Positions 12,980 to 64,000 of a DNA stretch of 64,000 nt are shown piece by piece. Source of the stretch: Himantopus leucocephalus (lineage: Eukaryota > Chordata > Aves > Charadriiformes > Recurvirostridae). The notes under the pieces are model-generated. The model worked only from the letters and a program-made list of their open reading frames with translations, made no database searches and was not told the DNA's origin. The stretch spans positions 95,133,112-95,197,111 of the forward strand of contig RSEF01000001.1 of assembly GCA_003993805.1 (NCBI GenBank), written 5' to 3'. The stretch's first letter is position 1; every line of letters starts with the position of its first letter. A program made the position numbers and the translations under genes.

Positions 12980-13390
12980 GACAATGTGAATGACTGGACT
13001 CTTTTCTGTGCTTTTGGGTGGCCTGTTCCAACTTCTCTTACTCTGTTCACATCCCACCCTACCTGGCCTCCCTTCTCTGGTTTGCCTAAATCCCCTTTCC
13101 TTGCTCTTTCGTTCAGGTAGTCCCTTGCTAATGACATCCTTCTCTTAAAAAACAATGGGAGACACAACTTTTACAGGGCAATTTCTTCAAATTCATTCAT
13201 CACACTGTGTGTCATACATACACTCTTTGATCTGTGTCCATTTTGTCTGTCTAGACTATGAGCTATTTGGGGCAGGGGCTGTCACCTGGTGCGTGCTCGA
13301 GCAATGCATGGCACAAACGGATCCTATTGTAGACAGTACCCGAGTAATACTGTAGCAAACAATAAAAACAATTGTAATTATAATTACCCC
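12980..13390 (+). mobile_element. Ancient L2-like LINE, 3' end
   Basis: The order of landmarks follows the L2 3' region. A pyrimidine-rich coding tail comes first (CCTGTTCCAACTTCTCTTAC, then TCGTTCAGGTAGTCCC). Then come CATCACACTGTGTG, GTCTGTCTAGACTATGAGCT, GGGGCAGGGGCTGTC, and an AATGCATGGCACA segment, and finally an AATAAAAACAATTGTAATTA tail. It is old and has no coding potential left, but is unusually complete for such an element. L2 copies in bird genomes predate modern birds. Confidence 0.65.
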
Positions 13391-13394
13391 TCCA

Positions 13395-15185
13395 CCGAGC
13401 TACATTAAAAAATATGATCAAACACTCAGAAATTGAGAAATGACAGCATCAACACTGTGGCCTGATTTTAATTCATTTCCCTCTCTTCTTCTGTATAAAT
13501 ATTATGGTACTGTCTCTAGCTATACGATAGCATACGATTTTTCCTGCAAGGGTCTTGCTTCATTGATTACTGTTCATTTTAAACTATTCTTTATTCCAAA
13601 TGGTGTCCTGAAACATTCTTGCCATAGGATTTTCTGTCATAACTCCTCAATTGAGTAGAAAATTACTAATTTCCTTCTACATTATTCTTTGTTATTTTTA
13701 TCAGGGAATGTGCATGATTCAAGAGTATTAGTGAAATTATTTTGACAATGCTGACTTGAATAGCTGTTACTTTATTTTAAAGATGGGAACTAAAGCACAA
13801 ATAGATTAAGCATAAAACAAATTTTACATTGTCAAATTAACAGACATAGGTTCTAATATTTTAGGCTGGTTTATTTTTTTTTAGCATATGGTATATGAGA
13901 AGCACAGTAGCAAAAAATCAGCTTTTTTCTAGGAGTGCACAGAATTTCTGTTAATTTTTCAGGTGAGGAACACAAAATACTTTAGTACGCATGATTTTTG
14001 ACAGTGGCAAGGAATAAAGCCAGGTTTTCAAAACTTATTCAGCTTCTTTAACCATTCTTCCTTTTTACAATCTGCTGCCAACAACCAAACAACCTCTAAT
14101 TTCTACATTAAAGACAACGAGGAGTCTGTGCATAAAAACTCTCTACAAATCCCTAACTGATTCCCAGGACCCCATTCACATTGTAGACCAACAAACGCTG
14201 GGTCCTGTGTAAAGCACTACCTCTTCAAGGCTTCATGAAAATAAAATTTTTGTGGGCTCTAGCTCAGCTACAGAGGTCTTTCTACCCAGAAAAAAAGAAT
14301 CATAGACTTTCTGTTCTGCTCCTAGCACTAACCTGCATTTTCACTAATCACTTACTTGAGCGTATGCGTAAGTCTTCTCTTAAATCATTTTACAGCTATT
14401 GTCTGTAGTCTTTTCCTGGAATTTTCAATATCTTTTTTTAAGCACAGAAACACAATGTGGACTTAGTATTTACTGACTGGTATCCCAGTACTAAAAAATC
14501 ATTTAATCGACCACTTCAGCAACAGGATTGCACTAGCAAAGAGTTGCTTGTCCAACACAAACTCTAGACCTTTTGCAGAATCACTGTGTCCCAGGAGACA
14601 CACACCGAGCTGAAAGATACGGTCTAGAACTCTTGTTTCTAATACAACAGTCAGTTTGGCGGTATTAAAAACAGAGAATTGCACTCGTGAAGTGTCTAGG
14701 AATTATATATTAGAAAGGTCAGAAGAGTTTCGGCAGCAGCGGGAGATTTCAGAGGACAATAAATATGAGCAGTGAATCTTTCTCCTCCCCTAACTTGGCC
14801 ATCTCTCAGGATGCAAGCCGATTCTTCTTCTCTGGGATTCTGAAGCCGACGTTTTCCTCTTCTCACCTGCCTTGCACATTCACACCATTCTCCCTCTCTG
14901 CTGACATCAATAATATCCCGTGCTTATTCTCCTGCCCCTGCTAGATTCCTGTCATAGTAGTGGGCTCTTCTTGTGTTAGAGAGCTATTGTAAATATTGTA
15001 TTAATTTTTTCCTTTTTGTTCAGATTGACTTGGGGTTCAACAAAGACTACAAAGTAATAACTCAGGCTGAGTTCTGGTTAAAGAAAAAAAAGCAATTTTA
15101 ATTCAAGTTTTTACTTCAGTTTCATTTGATTTTAAAACAGGATTTGTTTTAATACACTCCTATTATCAGAATAGTCTGAGTGATC
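13395..15185. other. Intergenic flank, nothing recognised
   Basis: AT-rich sequence with two pyrimidine-rich patches (about 14040-14330 and 14770-14960). No open frame over 72 codons and no repeat I can name. Confidence 0.4.
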
Positions 15186-15189
15186 ACAT

Positions 15190-15690
15190 TTTTTGGATTT
15201 TTTACAACTGTGTCGATATTTGTGTCACGGGCACATTTCAACATAAATTATTCAGTACCTATTTCCAGGTTGCAGGTAACAGTATTGAGTAGGGCAAAGC
15301 ACGGGTCACCCGTGCTCTACTAAAAGTCTCCCAATTCAAATCTAACAAGTACTTTTGGAGAGCTTTCAGCTAATCAGCCCTTAGTCATTTAACGGGTGCT
15401 TCTCTGGTATGTTTAATTAGAATGCTCTGTGGTAATAAGTCAAAGGTATTACAAAAATCTAAAAAGTATCACCTTTTACAGTTCCATTTATTAACTCAAA
15501 TTCTAGTAACCTTGAAAATTAACAATAATACTTTTTAAGTAGTATTAACTATACCTTAATTCTTTAGCCTTTTAGCACTGAATCCCACATAGCTTTTTTC
15601 ATCATTTTGCCTCAAACCAATGTCTGACTTACTGATTTATAATAATATTATAATATTTATATTTAGTAGATGCTGAAAGCTTTCTCCTTG
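15190..15690 (-). mobile_element. Degraded CR1/L3-like LINE, internal part (antisense)
   Basis: Read on the plus strand, the landmarks of an antisense CR1/L3 reverse-transcriptase region appear in order. AACAGTATTGAGTAGGGCA comes first, then TCAAAGGTATTACAAAAATC (CR1 usually has a TCAAA.GCTTTACA.AAGTC word here). Then comes a CAATGTCTGACTTACTGATT word, where CR1 has a GGCTGACTGGTCTGTAATT-like word. No coding frame survives. Confidence 0.5.
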
Positions 15691-15694
15691 GTAA

Positions 15695-17090
15695 TTACAT
15701 ACTGGAAAAGAGTTTGTTTTTAAAGTATTTACAACAAAAAATTTGTCTTAACTTTTACTTATCACATTATCTCAATTTTCTTCACAACTTTTTGAAGCGA
15801 AATTTATATTCCATTTGCCTCTGCAGCATCCCCTTCTTCACCACATTAGTTTAATACAGCTCTACCTGCTCCAATTAGTCTCCAGCGGAGAACAGTTCTA
15901 GCTGTGAGACAGAGGCTACGACTTCTGTGCATCCCTCCCACCATCAGGGTTGTCGCCTGATGCTCCGCTCAAAGCATGTCTTCAGTCTCACGTTAGTGGA
16001 GCAGCCACAGGCTCTTGTCTAATATTTTTTGGCCTTAGGACCGGAAAATGTCAAAAAATATCACCTGACTTTTCAATTTTTCAGCTTCATCCCTGATGTC
16101 TCCTACAATTCAAGCAGTTTCATGTGATTTTTGCCTAGTTATGTTCTCAAAAATGGACGACAGATTTTTGCTGAAACATAACGCTGAATAAAAATGTCAG
16201 GCAAAGCTGAATACTGCACATAGATGTTTTCAGCTCTAATTATAAACAATACCTACAGTGATGATGCAAAAGAGGAAAAAATTAAACACACAATTTCTGG
16301 GTTCAAGTTAAAGTTCCTATTGACTGCGCAAAGTAGATTTTTTACAATTTGTATTATAGTAGAGTCTGGGAAACTAAATGATTAGGCTCCAATGTACTAA
16401 GCACTGTATATAAAGAGTTTTAAAATTTAAAAATTGTTATTAAGCAATGCATTAAAGTGAAAATAAATAAACAGTTATGTAAACTTAGTGGTTTTAGCTA
16501 TGAAAATTACTTCAGGATTTTAGAGTTAGGAACATTCTGCTGTAATATCCTCAGCGATGGGCTTTGGACTAAACTTGCTCAGTACTAAGTTGGCTACTGG
16601 AAATAATCAGCCATACACTGCATAGTGCCACTGATAACAGACCTACAACCGCACTTTCTTTCCTGATTGCTGGTTTGTTTCCTCAAATCCTGCAGTAGCA
16701 AATTCTCACAGTCACTGCGCCAGATGTTTCCACCTCTGCAGATGAGACGCAGTTCTCATCACCTGAGCATTGGTAACAAGCATTTTGTGGCTTCCCAGTC
16801 TGGGAATCAAACTGGGTAGAAATCAAGTGGGGAGAAACCTGGCACCCTTCCCAAAAGAGCCAGCAGGAAGGGTTGAGGTACAACATCTTCAGGAGCACAT
16901 TAAACCTCATTTACGACTCCAGTGTTACTTGTTTTTTTGGCTCTGTCATCTACTGAACCAGGAGCGACACAGGCACGAAGAGTGAATTAGGGGGTGCACG
17001 GTGTCAGGGGTGAAACATGATGAGAGCTGCTTTCACCTTGGCATGCAGGGCAGATTCAAGGCAGAGAGGAGTTTCCAGGGTTTTCTGTGA
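15695..17090. other. Upstream flank of the WARS2 promoter, nothing recognised
   Basis: AT-rich, non-repetitive sequence up to the CpG island, with short unrelated frames only. There is no sign of a divergent gene sharing the promoter. Confidence 0.4.
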
Positions 17091-17448
17091 GGATTTACTT
17101 TAGTTTCACGAGTAAAGACGAGCGAGGCACGCAGAGGCAGGTATCTTCCAGCAGCGGCCCAGGCTGCGGATCTCTCGGCCAAAAAGCTGCCGTAGGGACA
17201 GTCAGGCCGCTTGAGGGGAGCAGGGGCCGGGGAGACCTCGGAGGTTGTACGCGGGCAAGGGGGGACACACTGCAGTTTCAAGCGCACCCAGCCCACGAGG
17301 CGGGACGCAGGAAAGAAAAGAGAGGAAGCGCCGCCGCTGACGCCGCGGCCATTGCAGACCTGACAGGGCCCGGGCTCGGCCGCGCCACCAACGGCCGTGC
17401 CGGCGCCACACCCGCGCGCCCCAACCGCCCTCCGCCCCGCTCGGCTGC

Positions 17449-17456
17449 CACGTGAC
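17449..17456 (+). promoter_or_regulatory. E-box CACGTGAC (USF/TFE/MYC type)
   Basis: A perfect CACGTG core followed by AC lies about 170 bases upstream of the start codon, inside the CpG island. USF, MYC and TFEB-family factors bind this motif. The match is exact; its use is inferred. Confidence 0.5.
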
Positions 17457-17501
17457 CGCTCCTCCCCCGCAGGCCGCGCCCTCCAGCGGCCCCTCCGGGC
17501 G

Positions 17502-17513
17502 TGCGCACGCGCA
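17502..17513 (+). promoter_or_regulatory. NRF1-like site (TGCGCACGCGCA)
   Basis: This is a near-palindromic NRF1-type motif with the TGCGCA half-site, about 110 bases upstream of the ATG. NRF1 is a known activator of nuclear genes for mitochondrial functions, which suits WARS2. Confidence 0.5.
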
Positions 17514-17541
17514 TTGGGGACAGCGGGCAACGCGGTGCTCA

Positions 17542-17551
17542 GCGCATGCGC
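17542..17551 (+). promoter_or_regulatory. NRF1 palindrome GCGCATGCGC, upstream copy
   Basis: An exact NRF1 consensus palindrome lies 69 bases upstream of the WARS2 ATG. It is close to the likely transcription start and directly upstream of an ETS motif. Confidence 0.62.
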
Positions 17552-17556
17552 TGACG

Positions 17557-17563
17557 CTTCCGG
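17557..17563 (+). promoter_or_regulatory. ETS/GABP site (CTTCCGG)
   Basis: CTTCCGG is the ETS-family core on the complementary strand (CCGGAAG). It lies 6 bases after the upstream NRF1 palindrome. The NRF1 plus GABP pairing is common in promoters of mitochondrial protein genes. Confidence 0.5.
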
Positions 17564-17619
17564 GCTTCTGCCCTGTGTCCCTTCCCCCCACACCCCCCTC
17601 ACCCCTTCCCGCCTTTGCC

Positions 17620-61295
<43,676 letters not shown>

Positions 61296-61790
61296 AAACT
61301 GCTGAGTAGTTGCAAGGACTTTTGTTTCCTGGGACAGACATTTTGTTATTCGTATCTTCTTAATCATTTTGGTTTGAAACAAAAACTTTTTTTTCCCTGG
61401 AAAATCCAAGTAGAACATTGCAGCTGTTTGCATTAAAAAATGTGCATAAAGCCAGATATTTCCAGTGGGACCAGCATTGAGCTTGTCTGGATAGTCAAAG
61501 AGGGAGGACGGAAGCAATCATCATTCACGAAGAAATCCTGCAAAAGCAGAATATAAGATTGCCCAAGTGGGGGTTTGGGCTTTTCCATTGACCACTGCAG
61601 GAAGCTGAGGTACAGGCAAGGTGATCAGAATCTGGCAGAAAGATTTGTAATCTTACCAAGAACATCCTTAGCTGTGCATGTGATCTCGTTACAAATGGAC
61701 AATACATCCTTTTGGTGGTTATTCAGCTTTGATATGATGGTTGAATGTGCTCTTGGATAACCAGAATAAAAGCACAGGCTCACAAATCAA
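61296..61790 (+). other. WARS2 3' untranslated region (inferred extent)
   Basis: This is the noncoding stretch between the TAG stop and the AATAAA-dependent cleavage zone. It holds no recognisable repeat and no frame resembling a protein. The end is inferred from the hexamer at 61765. Confidence 0.5.
61765..61770 (+). promoter_or_regulatory. Polyadenylation signal AATAAA for WARS2
   Basis: This canonical AATAAA lies 470 bases after the stop codon, and the 3' UTR up to here has no other canonical hexamer. A weaker ATTAAA at 61432-61437 could give a shorter 3' UTR of about 160 bases. Which one is used cannot be told from sequence alone. Confidence 0.55.
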
Positions 61791-64000
61791 AAAGCTCAGG
61801 GCGATGAAGAGAGAACTTACTGCCTCTCCATATCATGTCCTCAAAGTCAGTGTAATTTTTGTATCTGCATCTAGTTTGTGTGAAGTGAGTCAGTGTGTCT
61901 TATCGACACGGATATCCGTACTCTATAACTCCCTGTGACTACTGTGCTAGACGGCCTCTTTGAGAGTCACTCCAAAGAACCCAGACAGTGGACTTGAATT
62001 TCACTTCTGCCACCTGTGCCATCCTGCTGGTCAGGTCTAAAGTACTTCACTGAGAAACAAAGAAACAACATGTGCTTCAGCTGCTCCTATTCCACCTGCT
62101 GTTTGGTTTAGCAGGGAGCTCCAGGATTTTCAGTTCAGCATCAAGTCTAGGATTCCTTTAGAAAACGTGCAGGGGAAAAGATGTAATCTTGTGTGAAAGA
62201 AGTCTTAAGTTGAGAAGTCTGAGAACTTCCTGTAAAATTTACAAAATTACTTGTTTAGAAAATTGTGCTGAGGTCAGAGCCAGACTGAAATTAAATAGGT
62301 CTTTGTGAAATCTCCCTACTGAGCCTCAAGAAAGCTCAGTGGTGGGAGAATGGTGTTAGCCTCTGCTGATCTTAGGCCTCATGAGACCCACAGACTGGGA
62401 CCCATGAACCATGGCATTTGTTGGGGAATGTGTGGCAAAAGGGAATTGCCAAAAGGAGACACACTCTTCCAAAGAGGGGGTAGTAGTACATGTTAAAAGG
62501 TAATGAAAGCCCTACTGGTCCTAGGCTAGTATATTTAAGTGTATCTTTGCGCTTAACGGTGCTGTGTTTGAAATTGCTGTATTGTAATGTAAATTGAGTT
62601 CATCCTGTACTCTGGCAGCTCATAACCATTATATGCCTATGGCATTTGTCATGAAGGATTGCAGTCTTACATGACTGAGTTACTAAAACTGGGAGGGTTT
62701 CTATGTGGTGCAGTTATTTGTTTTTTATTTAAAAAAAAAATATTTAGTTTTAAATTTAGTTAATTATCATAGTGAGGTGATTCAGAAAGAATTATTTAAT
62801 TTTGCAAAACAAGAAGTTGTGGACTGAGCGTCTGTGGGTCCCTTCTGAGACCTGTATTTATTTGTTAGGGGTCTGAAGAAGATAACTGCCATGCAAGAAC
62901 TCGGTGATGACAGAGTTTCTAAAGTCAGTCAAGAGCAGAGAGGATGGAGACAGAATGATGGGAAACCAAACTTGGTGTAGACAAGTCCAAGGTAATATCC
63001 TCTGGGAAGAGTAGTCCCTGTTTTCAAATTAGCTGTAGCAGATTAGGAAAGGGCACAGTTATAACGGTGTGTATTTAGGTAGTTTTACAAAACTTTTGTC
63101 AGTGTTTAACAGCTGCATTAGTCTGCATGGGAACTAAGACAAAAAATTAAGGCACAACATTACCGCTGCTTACTGACTTGGCATAAAGTGTTTCCTGTGA
63201 CACTTTTTAACATGACTTGATTTCTGCTAAGGTCACACAATAGGTTCCTTAGAACCTTACGTTAGAGAAGCTAACACAGTGCTCATGAAGATACTGAAAA
63301 TCTTTAACACTAGTGTATCTAGTTTCTACCTGTTCCTCTATTTTACTAACAAAGATAGGAGCGTGTATTCAAAAGACAAATCATAGCTTCAAGGTGTCTT
63401 TACACTTCTGATACTCGAATCACCTAACATACACGTTTGGCATTCAGCACACCTTCTTTGCAGTCAAAAGAAAATAGGAGTATTCATATGCCTTCAGTAT
63501 AATTTATTAATATAAAAAAGGGGGGGAGGGAATAACATCAACAGGCGATTCTGGCTCGTTACCCAAGCTGTTCTGAGCAGTCTTTCTGAAACTATTTGAT
63601 CTCTTCAGAAAATCGCGTAGGTGAAGCAGGAAGAAAAGCGTCAAAAGAGCCCTTTCTTTGGGGTAGGGCTTTAATACATTACATATTTAGCAGTTTTTCA
63701 ATCAAGTGTACTATTTTCTCTCTTTTTAATTCAAGAATAGGTTGGAGTTTTCCCCTTCCCTTTCCCCTGTCAGTCAAAAAAAAAATCTTACTTGCCTGAC
63801 CTATTTCCTTCAAGTAAGGAAATATGCCTGTTTTTTCTTCTTCAGGAAAGTTAAACTTGTGTAAAATGAGTATGTTCACCTACTGGTTGTTGACTTTAGC
63901 CTTTTTATTTTAGTAGCTGCTGTGGAAGAATTCTCAAAATAAAAGCTGCGTCTGCCCAGTGAAATAATCCCAATTCCACTAACAACCATGGTCATTAGAG
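61791..64000. other. Downstream flank, no second gene seen
   Basis: AT-rich sequence with short unrelated frames. An AATAAA at 63938-63943 could end an extended WARS2 transcript or be chance. Apart from a weak LINE relic at about 62.9 kb, nothing is recognised. Confidence 0.4.
62900..63040 (+). mobile_element. Possible CR1/L3-like LINE relic
   Basis: One frame reads WETKLGVDKSKVISSGKSSP, resembling the CR1/L3 RT block that usually reads (W.LKFN..KCKVLHLG). The preceding part is unclear. This is a weak assignment from a single short block. Confidence 0.3.

Overview
This window is vertebrate nuclear DNA, most likely from a bird. The evidence is long GT-AG introns, one CpG-island promoter, AT-rich intronic and intergenic DNA, and a repeat set made of CR1 LINEs. 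Two of those CR1s are young copies with the avian 3' terminus (repeated ATTCTATG); the rest are old, degraded CR1/L3-like and L2-like pieces. There is no L1 or Alu-like material. A run of exactly 100 N at 49053-49152 shows this is a draft assembly.

The only gene I can support is WARS2, the mitochondrial tryptophanyl-tRNA synthetase, complete on the + strand from 17620 to 61295. It has six coding exons (17620-17673, 39760-40017, 54123-54203, 55941-56026, 58675-58793, 60847-61295). They join in frame (intron phases 0, 0, 0, 2, 1) into a 348-residue protein with a short basic N-terminus, an HLGN signature, a GEDQ motif and a KMSKS loop. Exon 1 lies in a CpG island (about 17.1-18.1 kb) with NRF1-type palindromes, an E-box and an ETS site, as expected for a nuclear gene serving mitochondria.

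Layout: 1-17 kb is noncoding flank (in other vertebrates the neighbour on this side is TBX15, which is not in the window). It holds possible conserved noncoding blocks, a well-preserved L2 3' end and CR1/L3 fragments. 17.1-18.1 kb is promoter and exon 1. 17.7-39.8 kb is intron 1, with one young CR1 and three degraded CR1/L3 pieces. 40.0-54.1 kb is intron 2, with a largely rotted CR1/L3-like LINE interrupted by a younger CR1 that contains the assembly gap. 54.1-61.3 kb holds exons 3-6 with short introns. 61.3-64 kb is 3' UTR and flank.

I did not find a new biological system. The most useful observations are the nested LINE and under-sized gap, the inverted pair of CR1 reverse-transcriptase fragments near 10.1-10.5 kb, the NRF1 sites on both sides of exon 1, the in-frame ATG at the start of exon 2, and an unidentified lysine/glutamate-rich reading frame on the minus strand in intron 2.
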